DNA from: Proteromonas lacertae
Lineage: Eukaryota > Sar > Bigyra > Opalinata > Proteromonadidae
Reading direction: 5' to 3'
Assembly: GCA_002245135.1 (NCBI GenBank)
Contig: NGBS01000874.1
Coordinates: 124,001 to 188,000, forward strand
DNA: 64,000 nt
The notes beneath the pieces were generated by a model. It worked only from the letters and a program-made list of their open reading frames with translations, made no database searches and had not been told where the DNA came from. The position numbers and the translations under genes are program-made. How positions within the stretch are numbered: position 1 is the first letter of the stretch; each line of letters opens with the position of its first letter. Below are positions 1 through 14,244 of this stretch, piece after piece.

Positions 1-259
1 ACTAATATTTATCCATTTGTATTTCTTAAAATCTGTTTGTGTTATTGGTGAATTATAGTGTAATTATTTCGTAATTTTCGCTCTCATGAGCGTATTGCAT
101 AATAAATTGGCTGTCGCTCATGTATTTAGATGCAACATCATTACTTATTCATAATATCATATTAATCTCAAAATTGAAAAGTTTGAAAACACAAATCATC
201 AAGCCAAAATTACATTTTTTCTATTCGAAGAAAACACACATGTTTTTAATATTCCTTTT
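1..259. other. 5' flank of the giant surface-protein gene, no gene seen
   Basis: AT-rich sequence without an open frame I can support. It contains an 8-bp inverted repeat (CATGAGCG at about 85-92 and CGCTCATG at about 115-122), which is short enough to be chance. The promoter of the downstream gene should lie here, but I recognise no element. Confidence 0.5.
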
Positions 260-3200
260 ATGTATGAAAAAATATATTATATTGTAGTATTATGCTTTTC
301 TCAAGTAAGCTGTTTAACATGTAATTATGGTGTAACGACAGTTCAAGTGGGATTTTCGCAACCGTTCTTTTTATTACCACCAAAGTGTGATGATGTTCCA
401 TCATATTTTACCATCTCAAGTAAATGCCCTGATGGAATTAGTTTTAACACTACGCATGGAGGATTTAATGGTGTGACTTCTGCTACAGGCAGTTATATCA
501 TTAATATAGAAGCACATTATAAAGATGTTTCTACGCCAATTATTTTGACTTTTAATGTTGGTACATTTGAAGATAATACAGGAGATATTACAGTGTTATG
601 GTCAGAAAGTGCAAGTTCAACAGAATTAGATCCAGAATACTTCAATAAATTATATGCTGGTGAAGTAACCTATTATACAAATAACATGAAGGAATTATAT
701 TACTATTGCTTTCCTGAAGATGCCTGTGCTGCTTCACTTGATTTGAGTGTATTAAATATGATAAATTATTGGTATTTCTCCTTCAAAGTCGAAGAAGAGG
801 AGGTATGGAATTTTATATTAGATATAGATGACAATTGTGAAGTATATTTTGATAGTTTTAATGATAATCCTTGGTCAGTCAAACAAAGTGATTATTCTAC
901 TAAATCTAAACAATTTGAAGCTGGTTATCATTGGATTGCAATAAAAGGAGTTAATTTTATTAAGCAAGGGCATATGTTCTTGAAGTATAAAACACCAAGA
1001 ATGTCTTCATATGAATATATTTCAACAATTGCTAAATCTACACCACCAGTGAATCAATATCTTAATTATAGAACTTCTGATTTAATATTAGTAAAGAATC
1101 AAATGCAGACTTTAACACCTGTTTATACTGGTTATATTACTTGGTCAACTGATAATCCATTACCTAATGGAATGACTATTAAAGCAAATGGACAAATTAA
1201 TGGTATTCCAACACAAGTTACTGAAAAGAAATTATATACAATAATTGGTAATACATTTGGTGTAAGGACTGAATATAAACTATACATTGAAGTAATTGAT
1301 AATGTTAAATCAAATATGATAAGTGGATTAGATGGTTTATATTATGCTTCAGCTGAAAGAGAATGTGATTCGAGGGATATAGATAGATTTGTTGATGATT
1401 TGAAATTCCGTAGAATTGATAAGGAAATTAATCATGTAAATGAAGAAACAAGTCAATGGAAAGGATTATCAGGTACTTTTGTATCATCCTATACTGTTGA
1501 TTGGACTGGTTTATTAGAAATACCAAAAAGTGGAACTTATATGTTTTATATCACATCAAATGGTGGAGTTAGATTAGAAATAGAAAATACAGTTGTTGTT
1601 CAATCATTAACATGTGTTAAAAACACAAACCAAGGTTCGATCAAATTAGAAAATGGTTTAGTGAATATTAAATTATACTATTGGAAACCAGCTAATGATG
1701 CTACTAAACAGTTAATATTAGAATGGAGTTCTTTTGATATGGGTAGAACTCAAATACCTGATTCTGCATTTGTTCATATACCAAGATATCCGATTAGTTA
1801 TGAATATGAGACATCTACATATATAAAAGGTCAAGAAATTCCTAAGAATTGTCCATTATTCAATAGAATTAATGAAAATGATTATACAAATTATAAGATC
1901 TATCCAAATCTGCCAAGTGGTTTGATATTTAATGAAACTGATCATTGTATTAGTGGAATTATTAATGATGAAAAAGCATCAGTAAAGAATGTGTTTTATT
2001 CAATTACAGCAGATCCAATAAATAGTGAATTACATCCATTACAAACTCGATTTACTCTATCATATGAAAGTTATATATCGCCAGTAAGTATTACTTATCG
2101 AGATATTCAATTCCAAATTAGGTGAAGAAGTGAATAGTATTCCATTTATTATAGGTAACGATTACTTTGTAGAAAGTCGAGAAGAATTACCAAAAGGTTT
2201 AAGAATGAATGCTTTAACAGGTAGAATATATGGCTATCCATCTGAACCAGTTGATAATAAAGTCATTCCAATAATAGTTAGAAATGCAGCTGGTGAAATT
2301 GAAGGAAGTGTAAGAATCACTGTTAAAGATTGTGATGCTAATAATTATTTCTTTAGATTGAAATATATAACTGGTTCTGGAAGTGGTTTAAGTGTTTTAG
2401 TAATGAATGGTGATTATTCAATGTATATGAAAGAAAATCATAATGCTGATACATACTATTCTTTCTATAAATGCTTACCATATTCAAAAGTAAAGATTCA
2501 ATTTGTTCAAGCTAGTGGTAGAAGTGGAACTTATAGTGTTTATCAAAAATCAAATTATTTATTAGCTTATGGTGAATATAAGATTGGTAGAACTGAAACA
2601 ATTGAAGTAGATTTATCTTCAGTCGAAGGAAAACCTGAAATTAGTTATAATCCAACTTCATATTCGTTAGTTACAGGTGAATCTGTTTCATTTTACCCAA
2701 TAATAACTAAATATGCTGTTACTGAATACGCTTTATTTGATGGTGATGAATTACCTGATGGTTTAAGAATGAATTCTACAAATGGCTTTATTTCTGGAGT
2801 TGTAGGTAGAGTTAAACAAGAAAGTGGTTCATTTAGAATTATAGCTAAAAACAATCAATTTTCATCTGATCCAGTAACAATCACATATACTCAATCATCA
2901 GATTGTCCATCATCTGAAATATTATTAAATGTTCAAGTATATGGAGGTAAAAGCGGTCCAAGTATGTATTTAATGATTTCTCGACCAAATGGTGATGTAA
3001 CAATATTATCTATGTCTGGTATAGGTTTATATAAGAATAATGTATTTGCTAAATGTCTTGCTGAAGGATATTATATTGCTCAATATGGTTCAATTGATGG
3101 TTCCGAATGGGATAGTTCATCATATATAATGTTGAATAACAGAGATACTTTAATTCAAAAAATTAGTTTTAGTGGAGGTAGTAGTATAGCTTCTTATAAT

Positions 3201-6200
3201 TTCTTATTATCTCAACCAATTCCAAGTAATGCTTTATGGTATTATTCATCCACATTTCAATCAGATTGGAAAGTATCTGATGTTATTAATTGGCAAAAAG
3301 CAGAAGGTGGAACATTTCCAAGACCAGCTGATAAAATCACCATGTATTATCGATATGATTATGAATTATTTAATGTAAATGGAATTGGAAGATTTGAAAT
3401 TAGTATTAGTAGTGAAAGTGGTTTTATACTCTATATCAATAATGTTGAAATTGCTAGAAATAGAATGCCAGCTAATGAAGTGAATGAAAATACCTATTCG
3501 AATGGAGATAAACAATTAAAAACAATCACAATTATTGGACTTCCTAATTCATTAAAGGATGGTAGAAATATATTTGCTATTGAAGTTCATAAAACTGAAA
3601 ATGATGAATATACTGAAGTAGATCCATTTACTGTTAGATTATCTGTATTTGGTGGTGATTCAAGTTGTAGTGCATTAGTCGGTAGTAGTAAAGATGTCAA
3701 TCCAACTTGGACTTTAGTATCTTCATCTTATACTGATGAGAATATGTATCAACAAGAAGGTGTAGCTCAAATATTTGATATGGATAAAACAACTAAGATG
3801 TGTGTTGGAAAGAAGAGTGATCCATTAGTTTTGATAGTTAAATTGAATGATAGATATGTTACTGTTAGTGGTTATATATTTGTAACAGGGAATGATGAAC
3901 CAGGAAGAGATCCATCAGAATGGCAATTATATGGTACAACTGATTATAAAGATAATAATGATGAAATTGTATGGGAATTGATTGACGAAAGAACCGATTA
4001 TAAACTTAATGATAAGAGATTATTTGCAGAAAAATTCATTATTAAAAATCCTACTAATCATTTCTATAATGGTTTTAAAATATCATTTAATGATATTAAA
4101 AAATCATCTGCAGGATTATATCAATTATCTGATTTCTATCCAGCAATTTGTGGTTCTGAAATGTGTATTGCTTCTGATCCTTATCCTCCAACTGCTATTA
4201 ATACAACTGCTGAAGTTAGTTGTGAAAATGGATCAACAAAGAAAAGAAGAAGATATTGTAAACCTGATGCTACTTGGGGTGATGAAGATATCAGTGAATG
4301 TGATAATATAAGTGGAGAATTGAAATATCCTGAAGTTTATTCATTAAAGTTATACGAATTAATAACTCCAATAAAACCAGAAATGAAAGGAATAGTAATC
4401 AATATAAGAAATAGTGAAGAAACTCCATTACCATCTTCTTTGATTATTAATAGGGATAATGGTGAGATTACTGGTATTGCTCGAGTTATTGTATCTCCTG
4501 GAAAGAATTATACAATAATCGGTGATAGTCCACAAGGAGAAGTGAAAGTAAACGTATTTATAGAAATAAAAGCAGATGATTGTGGAAATTCAGGAATATA
4601 TCCAAATGAATTTCAAACTGAAAGATGTGAATGTAGATTACAGTGGTTATAGAACAAGAGAATGTTTACCAACATCACCACCAACATGGGATAAATGGGA
4701 TGAAAGTATGTGTAGTAAAGGTAGATCTCCAAGATGTGAATTGAATATAACTGATTATTCATTCACTTATAAAGAAAAAATCTCTCCAATAACACCAGTT
4801 TGTGAATATCCATTTGATGACATAATAATCAGTCGAAATCTACCTACTGGTTTATCATATGATAAAAATGGAACAATAAGTGGAACTCCATTAACACCAA
4901 TGAGAAAATCTCAATTTGATATGATTATTTATAATTCAGCTGATAAAGGTTATGATATGCTGACATTTTATATAAGTGTTTATGGCAGAATTAATGAATG
5001 CACACTTCCTTATATTGGAGTTATTAGATTAGGTAAAGATATTCCTGTAACATTGGAAGAGATAAAATGTAATCAATTAGTTGAAGATAGTAAAGTGGAA
5101 AATATGCCACCTGGATTATATGTTAATTCAGATGGTATAATATATGGAATACCAACTACATTAGGTAATTATACATCCACAATTACTGTTAGTAATAGAA
5201 TTAACTCATATACAATCACTTTAAATTTTTGGATTGATGATGTTGCTATGAAAGGGACTGTATTTGTAAAATCACCTACACAAAGAATGTATTCTCCTTA
5301 TTGGTCCTAGTTTTAAAAAAGAATTAGATGCTGGAAAATATGATATTGAGAGTGGAATGCTAACAACAGATTTTGCAGAATTAGATCAAGTTCCGCCTGT
5401 TAATATTACTGGTATTGTAAGAACTGAATATTTTTTATATGAATACAGTGGTGTATTACATGCAGAAAAAGGAGGCTGAATATGAATTCTATGTGACTGC
5501 AGATCCAGAATGTGTATTATTTATTGATGATATGTCCGAAACATTTCTTAATCCATATTATGGAAGAGAAGCTACTGGAAGAATAACTTTTGAAGAAAAT
5601 AGTTATCATGATGTTTCATTCATGTTTATTGGATCTAGAGCTAATAATATAGTTAAATATAAATTACATTGGACAGTTCCAGGTAGTGATACAAGAGTCC
5701 CAATACCAATTGATGTTTTCCAACTTAATGTAGAGACAGTAACTAGTTTTTATTATCCTTCCAATGATTATATATTTACTGTTGGAGATGATATTGGCGT
5801 TATTAAACCAGTAATTGTAGGTGATTATGAAAGAATAGTTAGCCCATATAACTTACCAGCTGGTATTTCATTCACTCAAGGTATTTTAACAGGAATTCCA
5901 ACAACAGATACTCCAAGAACTGCCTTTAAGATAAGATGTGAAAGTAAGACAACAACAATAGAATTTACGATTTATATAACTGTTATTACTATTTCAAAAG
6001 AAACATCTGTTCAAGGTTTAATTGGTAAATATTACACATCTGATAATACAATTGGTTGTACATTTGAAGATCCTGATGATAAGATGGGTTATCATTTGAA
6101 TTATCAAAGAATAGTTGAAACATATTATCATTCTCCATCTAATTTGATTTGGGAAGGTTTAACTGGTGCATTTTCAAGTCAATTTATTGCTAAATGGGAA

Positions 6201-9200
6201 GGTTATTTATACATTCCTGAAAGTGGTAAATACACTTTCTATGTAAGTGGTCAAGATGGAGTTAGTTTTATTATAAGTGGGAAAAGTATTTCTACATCAA
6301 AATGTGGTTTGAATACAGTTTCTGATACATTAAATATAAATGAAGGTTTAGAACATATTTTGATATATTATTGGAAAACTACAAATAGTGATATCACTTC
6401 AGTTAGTATTAAATGGATGAAAACAAAAGGAAATATAAGAATTCCATTACAAGAAATACCAAAAGAGAATTTATATTACAAAACTGATTCATCAATGTCA
6501 TATAAATACATTAAAGCTGCTTATATTTCTACACTTGAAATAGCTCAAAATGAACCTGTATTTTACTTAATTGATAAAGAGAATTATAAATCATTTTCAT
6601 GTGGATCAGCATTACCAACAGGCTTATTTTTAGACGAAACAAGTGGTGTTATAAGTGGAACTCCAACTCAACCAATAAGCTTAGCATCTTATACAATTAA
6701 AGCTAAAGGAAATGATGGAAGTGAATTATCTTGCACTATAGAAATTGCAGTTGATGAATATGCTCCACCAAGAAATTTACATTATGACACTATAAATGGT
6801 AATATGAATGAAGAAATAAAAGTTGAACCTACAATAGAAAATGGTGAAAATCTAAGATTTTACACAAGTGATCAATTACCTAAAGGTTTGAAATTAGATT
6901 TGAAAAGTGGTATAATAAGTGGAATTCCATTAATTCCTTATTCTCATACAATAACAGTTTATTGTACAAATCCATCTGGAACAACTTCCACTGAAGTAAA
7001 GATAGAAATAGGCTCATGTGAAGAGAGTAAAGTTAGTATATTATTAGAATATACAGTTGGAAATAATGAAGTTTCAATAAAATTGACGGATGTAGATAAT
7101 AATGTATTATTGAATGAGGAAAGTGGAACAATGGAAGAATTTAAACTTAAGACATTTTTACAGTGTGTGACAAAAGGTCCAACTAAATTATTAATTGATA
7201 ATAAAGCTAAAATTGGATTGAATTATACATTGTATGTAAATGGTGAAATTGTGAAGATATACAACTTCAGAAATAACAAGGATTTAGTAAAAGAATTTGA
7301 ATTTGATACTACAATTACTAAGCCAAAAATAATAAATTATGAAAGTTCTTATGATAATCATTACAGTGGAATTGATTATTCATTTTATCCAGAATTAGAA
7401 GGTGGTAGTTCAAATTTCAAGTCAGTTGGTGATATGCCTTCTGGATTTACATTAGATACAAATACTGGAATAATAACTGGAAAGTTCAGTTCATCAAGTG
7501 ATTCTGTAAAGTTTTCGGTATCAAGTTCAACTATAAACAATGGTCAAAGTAGTTCTGCTTATTCTTTTACAATCGAAAGACAAGAATGTTTATTATCAAT
7601 GATCGGTATTACAGTTAGTGTAAATGGTAAAGGAGATAATGTAATAATTGAAGCTTTGAAGGATGGAACTGAAGTATTATTATCATATAAGCGTTTACCT
7701 GATAATTATTATAAGGCGCTTACATATTGTGATTCTATGGAATCTTTAACAATTAGATTTGGAAGTACTGATTCAAAACCTTGGGATGATAATTCAAAGG
7801 TAGAAATATATTACACTGGACAGTTGGTTAAATCATTAAGACATACTAAAAATATAGAATTAGATGAATATACAGTAATATTATCAACATTTATTGATGG
7901 TAGAACAAAATGGCAATTAACAAGTAATCAACCAGTAAGTGGTTGGAATAATGAATATATTTATCCAACTCCAAAAGGATGGACTGAATCTATAGCATCA
8001 GAATTTCCATTAAGAACAAAAATAACAACTTATTATCGAGCTAGTTTTAACTTTAATTCATCAGTGGAAAATATCACTTCTTTACAAATGGTTGTATCAT
8101 TTGATGCTGGTATTATTTGTTTTTTAAATGGAATTGAGTTTTATCGTAGAAATTTACCAATGAGTGATGTATATAATGATTATCCAGCAACAAAGATATT
8201 TTATACACCTCGTACAATGACAATAGCCATTGCTCCTCATCTAATAGTTCATGGTGATAATATATTAGCATTTGAAGTTCATAAACATGATGAAAGTGAT
8301 GAATTTGATCCATTAACTGTATTATTAACTCCTCTCTTAAATGGTGAAGATAACTGTGTAGTTAAAACGTTGTCGTCTAAAGTTGATCCAACAATGAGAG
8401 TTGTAAGTAGTGCAGGTGTTGATAATGATAGTAAAAATGGAATAGGTAATATTCACGATTATGACAATAAAACAGAATTTGTAACAAAACAATTAGATCC
8501 AAATTTCAAAGAATATTTAGATTTCTATTGGCCAAGTGGAATTGCTGAATATTTCAATGAATTTTTATTTGTGACAAATGAATGGACTGCTAGAACTCCC
8601 TCAATATTCTCAATATATGGAACTTATGATAGTGACACTCCTGAATGGATAAATATTGGTGAATATGATGATAGTGCTTTATCTTATGAAAAGTTTACAT
8701 ATAATTTCCTCAAAACACTAAAGAATGATAAATCATTTGAAGGTTATAGAATGGAAGTAACTAAGATCAAAGGTACTAATTATGATTGGTCATATGCAAT
8801 AGCAACAAGTGAATTTTTAAGTTTACAGTGCAAACCAGTCTATTGTTTAGAGAAATATGAAAAAGGAGATATGTGGCAAACAACAATCAGTGGAAATAAG
8901 ATATATGTATCTTGTGATAGAGGTGAATATGGTTTTAAAGAAAGAGAATGTGGCGAAGTAGATGGTGTTGGTGTATTTGGTGAAATAAATGATATATGTA
9001 AAGAAGCTGCTACAAAGATTGAATATCCTGAATTAGTATTCTTTTTAAATCGCTATAATAGTTACAGTGTAATTGCAAATGGTGGAGTTGATCGTTATTC
9101 AATCGATTGTATTTTACCTCATGGAATAATGTTTGATGCAAAGTATGGAAGAATATATGGTAAATCTGATAGTGAATTTGATGTAAAAGAGACAAAATGT

Positions 9201-12107
9201 ACAGTATATGGTGTAGTTGGTGATAATTATTTAACTGCCAATGTGACTGTAGATGTTCGAAAAGCTTATTGTGTAGATGAGAATGGTGTTTGGCCAAAGA
9301 CTGAAATTGATAAATATGCATCTATCAGTTGTGAATTTGGTTATAATGGAATAAGAACAATATATTGTAATGGAACTGATCCATTTAATCCAACATGGGG
9401 AGACGTTGATGCAAGTGACTGTGCATTAAATCCACCAACTATTTCTTATCCATTTGACATTATTACATATCATGTAGAAGATGATGTGTATTTAATTCCC
9501 AAAATCACTGGAATTAAATATCAAGTTAGAGCTGATTTTTTACCAAATGATTTATTTATTGATAAAGATAGTGGAATAATAAGTGGAGTAATTAAAGAAG
9601 TAACAGATGAAAGTGGTTTAGAAATAATAATTACTATTGAAAATGCTGCTGGTGATAATACTTTTGCATTTATATTAATAGTAATTGAAGATAGAGCAAG
9701 TATAGTTTATGATTTCCATCATTGGACATTTTATGTTGATATTTATAATGAAACTACAGCTGCTGAATTAAAAGATACTTCCATAACATTAGAATCGGTC
9801 TCTCCTGAATTACCTAAAGATTTGAAATTAGATTCAAGTAATGGAAAGATATCTGGAACAGTATTAGCTGGAAGTGATGAAAGTAGTAAAATGTATGTAG
9901 TGAAAGGTAAAAATGGTGGAGAAAAAGAGGTATTTAGTAGTCCATTAATAATAGAAGTAATTCAACCAAAATGTAAAGCAGATGGAGATTATAAAGAAAC
10001 AAATGCTGGTGTTGAAGTAGTAAGTGAATGCCCACCAAATTATGAAGGAAATATCACTCGTTTATGTCCAAAATCAGTTAATCCTGAATGGGGTGATATA
10101 GTTAATAATTGTGTTAAAAGAAAATTCTATTGTCAAGATGAAAGTGGTGTTTGGCCAAAGACTGAAGGTGGTAAAAATGCTACAATTGAATGTGAGAAAG
10201 GTTATATAGGAAGTAGAACTAGATTGTGTATATTAACAGGTAATGATCAAGTTTATTTTGGTGAAATAGACAAGAGTCAGTGTATTAAAATAAATCCAAA
10301 AATTGAATATTTATCTGTTGATATGGTAATTGCATTAGGAGAAGAAAGTCCAATTAATAAACCAGAATTAGTTGATATGAACAATGAAATTGATTTAGAA
10401 ATATCTCCTCAATTACCAAATGGAATGAATTTCAATAAGAAAGATGGAACAATTTCTGGAACTCCAACTGGATCTCAAAGTAAAGAAACATATATTATAG
10501 CTGGATTTGGTTTAGATGGTGAAGTATATTCATTTACAGTTTATATAACAGTGACTTCTGATTTTGCAACATACATAACATATGATTATCCTGATATGAT
10601 ATTCTATATAGACGTAGAAGATAATTCATATGATGCTCCACAGAAAGATGGTGTTATAAAGAAGTTTTATATTGTTCCAGCTTTATTAGATGGTTTGAAT
10701 ATAGGAAATGATGGTAAAATATATGGAAAAGTGTTGAAAGGAACTGAAATAACCACTACAAGTTATACAGTATATGGTGAAGTGGAAAGATCAAATTTAA
10801 CAGCAATTATAACAATAAGAATAGTTCAAAGTCAATGTAAGAGTGAAACTTATAGAGAAATTATCTGGCCAACAACAAATGGTAATGAAAACGCAACTGG
10901 TGTTTGTCCACATGGATCTATAGGAAGTCCAATTAGATTCTGTCCTGCTAGTAAAACAGGAAGTTGGTCAAATACAATAATTGGTGAATGTAAATCACAA
11001 TATCCATCATTTGAATATCCTCAAAATGTTTATTCATTTGTTATTTATGCACCTATCCCAACTGTTGAACCAGTTAACATAGAGAATAATCCATCTTCAT
11101 TTGTATTAAGTTGTGATATTAATATATTAAATTATGGTTTTAAGTTTGATACAACTAATGGAGTGTTTTCAGGAAATCCACAATTTATGTTTACTGCTAA
11201 ATGTCAAGTATATGCAATCAATGAGTATGGTAATTCAAATAAAGTAGATTTATTAATAAGTGTAACTGATGCTCAATGTAAGTCTGAATCTGGTTGGCCA
11301 ACTACTGATATTAATAAATATGCTTCAAAGACTTGTACTGATACTGTACATGGTGTAATGTTTAGAAAATGTTTAAAAGCAGATACTGGTGAAGCTGTTT
11401 GGTCAAATGATATTGATAAGAATCAATGTACAAATGGTAAAGTAAATCCTGAGACTGACTTTGAACAATATGTAGTAATGCATTTAGAAATAGGTGGAAT
11501 ATCAAGTTCAATAACAAGTGATATTCAATTATCAATTCAACAATCAATTGCTAATACATTAAATATTGAAATTAGTCAGATTTATATTAGAATAGCTACT
11601 AGAAGAAGAAGAATGAGATTATTACAATCTAATTCTCAAATTAATATTTACATAAAGACAGACAATCCTGGTAGAATTGCTTCAGTATTAGAAAATGAAT
11701 CAGTCAAGAATCAAATAATAAGTGATCTTAAAAAAGCACCAATATTCTCAAACACTGCAATAAAGATTGATGTAAAGGCAGTTGATAATAGAGAAAAACC
11801 AAAATCCAATACTGGTGCAATAGTTGGTGGTGTAATTGGAGGATTAGTTGCATTAGTTTTAATTGTTGTATTATCATTTGTATGTTGTAGAAGCATGAAG
11901 AGAGAAAGAACTAAATCAAGAGCTAAGTCTATGTATAAGACATTTGAAGATGTTGGAAAGAATACTCATCTTAATGCTAAACAATTAGGACATCAGAAAA
12001 GAGAAGGTGTAAGAGTTGAATTAGAGAAGAAGGAGGGAGTTAGAGTTGGAGTTAATGATGGTGATGACGAAGAAAGTTCATTTGTTTCAAAGAATACTCT
12101 TGCATAA
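260..12107 (+). CDS. Giant modular cell-surface protein: signal peptide, PA14 and He_PIG modules, Cys-rich repeats, one C-terminal TM
   Basis: About 3,940 residues, type I membrane protein. It opens with a hydrophobic signal peptide (MYEKIYYIVVLCFSQVSC). The ectodomain mixes PA14-like domains (about nt 640-990, 1318-1790, 5230-5700 and 6005-6450; strand pattern W.G.l..p.sG.Y.F) with many putative-Ig (He_PIG) units ending LP.GL...tG.ISG.P, paired beta-rich modules at 2340-3220 and 7015-7900, galactose-binding-like modules (3240-3650, 7930-8330), and about eight sushi-like Cys repeats (C..G..G.RTR.C...W) from 4140 to 11440. A membrane-proximal domain with an RRRRMRLLQ stretch precedes one TM helix (about 11815-11890) and a roughly 70-residue basic/acidic tail. 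PA14 and He_PIG domains commonly bind glycans in adhesion proteins, so adhesion or recognition is inferred. The reading frame needs a 22-nt GTAT..TAG intron (5289-5310) and +1 steps near 2113, 4635 and 5466-5472. The alternative, separate adjacent genes, is unlikely because domains continue across each break. Confidence 0.85.
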
Positions 12108-12229
12108 TTAGCAATTAGATTTATTATTATTATTTTATTTTCTTATATATTCATTTGTGTATTATTTTACAACAAATAATTCTAAAAATAGACTATTACA
12201 TCATTTATTTTATAAATTAGGATAATGTA

Positions 12230-14168
12230 CTACATACCCGGCTGAGAAACTGCTCTACCAAATATAGTATAAATACTAGCAGCAACAAGCATAATAATTA
12301 TTGTCAAAAGAAAAACTTGTCTCCAAGATTCAACAGTTGGATTTGATCCAATAATCATTGCTGTAACAACAGGAGAAATAATTCCTGGCAATGTTGCAAC
12401 AGTATTGGATATTCCCATAACAATACCAGCATAATGTGGACTTAAATCCATCATATTTGCATTTTCTGCAGAAGCACATAAACCAGCAAAACCTGTTGCA
12501 AAACTCATAAATATGACCATTGATGTAAGTGATCTAGCATAAACAGCTGCCATTAATAAGATTGATGATGTTATATTACCTATAATAACAAACGATTTTC
12601 TTACTGTAACTAATCTAAATTTACCTGATTTAATCGCATAATCTCCAACATAACTTAATACAATTTGGAAGATAGCTAAAGTTAAATAAGGAAAAAGGGA
12701 TAATAAAGATGTCTTATACAATGAAAGAGAATATATTGATTTGATGAAAGTAGGTAAATAGGTTAATAATGTGTAAAATACCCAATCATATGAAAAATGT
12801 AATTGAAATCTATAAAAAATAACAATTATATAACAATATATATACATAGCTAATACACCTCCATTAGTAATAATCTTCTTCCATGGAATATTCAACTTTG
12901 TATCATGCTTATGTGTAGCTAATACTTCAGGCGGCAAAACATTATCTCCACCAACACTCATTCTTGATACTCGAACATGTCTTGTATTATCAAATTTAAT
13001 TTCTTTTGGTGATATTGGCGAAGATGGTGATTGTGGTGTTGAAATAATATCAGAATCAGTGGTTGGTAATGGTGATAATGATAATGATGAAACATCACTT
13101 ATTTCATCTGAATTATCCACTTCTGGATGTGGAGTATCATTTGGTATTGAAAGATAATGTTTTCCACCAGTTTGCTTGGATGATTTTATTCTACCTAATG
13201 GTTTAGTATCATTCTTATTGATATTGTTGTTCTTTAAATTATTATGATGAAAATCTGATTTTGCTACTATTGCGTTGTTATATTCGTTAATTGATTTGAT
13301 TATATAATCTCTTTCTTCGCTTGACATATTATAATCTTCTTCTGGTGTAGAAAATACATAACTATATATTAATACGTATATATCAATAGTTATTATTATT
13401 ATTATACAAGTAATACCAAATATACCATAATGTTGTTATAAATGCTATTATATAATACACACCTCTCCATCCTAATTCTGTATCACAGATATATCCTACA
13501 ATTGGCTGACCTAATGACATTCCCATAGAACATCCAGCATAGGCAATACTATATAGATATATGACATGTATATATAGGTTAGATATACGATGTTAATTTT
13601 GTTCTTTCTGTAGGAGGTGCCCATTTTGAGATTAAATGTGAACATGATGGACATACACATGCATTTATTACACCTGCAACAGCATTTAAAGCAATCCTAT
13701 AGATTTATAAAATTTAATATTAGTAATTAATACATAATGGGTGCAACTCTAGCAGCAAATGGAACTCCAATACATACTAATGATGCTAATAAAATACCAA
13801 GGCCGAAAGGGTATATGAAAATGTTAAAATTACTATATCTAGAATAGTTTTTAAAATGATATTTTGCTCCATATTCTATTGAAATAATTCCTCCAAGTAC
13901 TTGAGGAAATATATAACCCCAAAAATATGAAGATAACACATAACCTTTTGTAGTCTCTAATAGAGAGAATAATAATGTGCTAAATGTATACCAGCCCATT
14001 TAAATTCTTCAGCCATCTTAATAGATGTTACAGAAAATGACACACGAAGTAGGAACATCTAAATCGATTGATAGAAGAGCAAAAATACAACAAAGTTGCC
14101 ACAAAATGCACAAAATGCAACGCCTAACCTTTTATTCTTCCTAAAATTACATAGATGAGAAAATACAT
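12230..14168 (-). CDS. SLC17-family major facilitator transporter (sialin / phosphate / vesicular anion type)
   Basis: Seven exons (14168-14167, 14140-14089, 14058-13992, 13956-13734, 13696-13589, 13548-13417, 13361-12230) give 571 aa in one frame. Family signatures in order: FLLRVSFSV in TM1, MAEEFKWAETTKGYVLSSYF then WGYIFPQVLGG (TM2), NACVCPSCSHLISKWAPPTE, YAGCSMGMSLGQPIVGYICD, ELGWRGVYY, STPEED and SSEERDYI before the central loop, and MGISNTVATLPGIISPVV with SWRQVF near the end. SLC17 members move organic or inorganic anions, often with Na+ or H+ or by membrane potential; the substrate here cannot be told. The central cytosolic loop is expanded by about 110 residues rich in Asn/Ser. The ATG is split by a 26-nt intron, with an in-frame TAA just upstream supporting that start. 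The gene converges with the giant surface gene, 122 bp apart. Confidence 0.85.
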
Positions 14169-14244
14169 GAAGAATTATTGAGATTCAAATCTATTTTGCA
14201 AATACACAAAAATACAAACACCATTTTTAATTTAAATAATAATG

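Noticed and set aside
85-122. Hairpin from an 8-bp inverted repeat
   Set aside because: Short arms, a 22-nt loop and no related copy at other gene starts.
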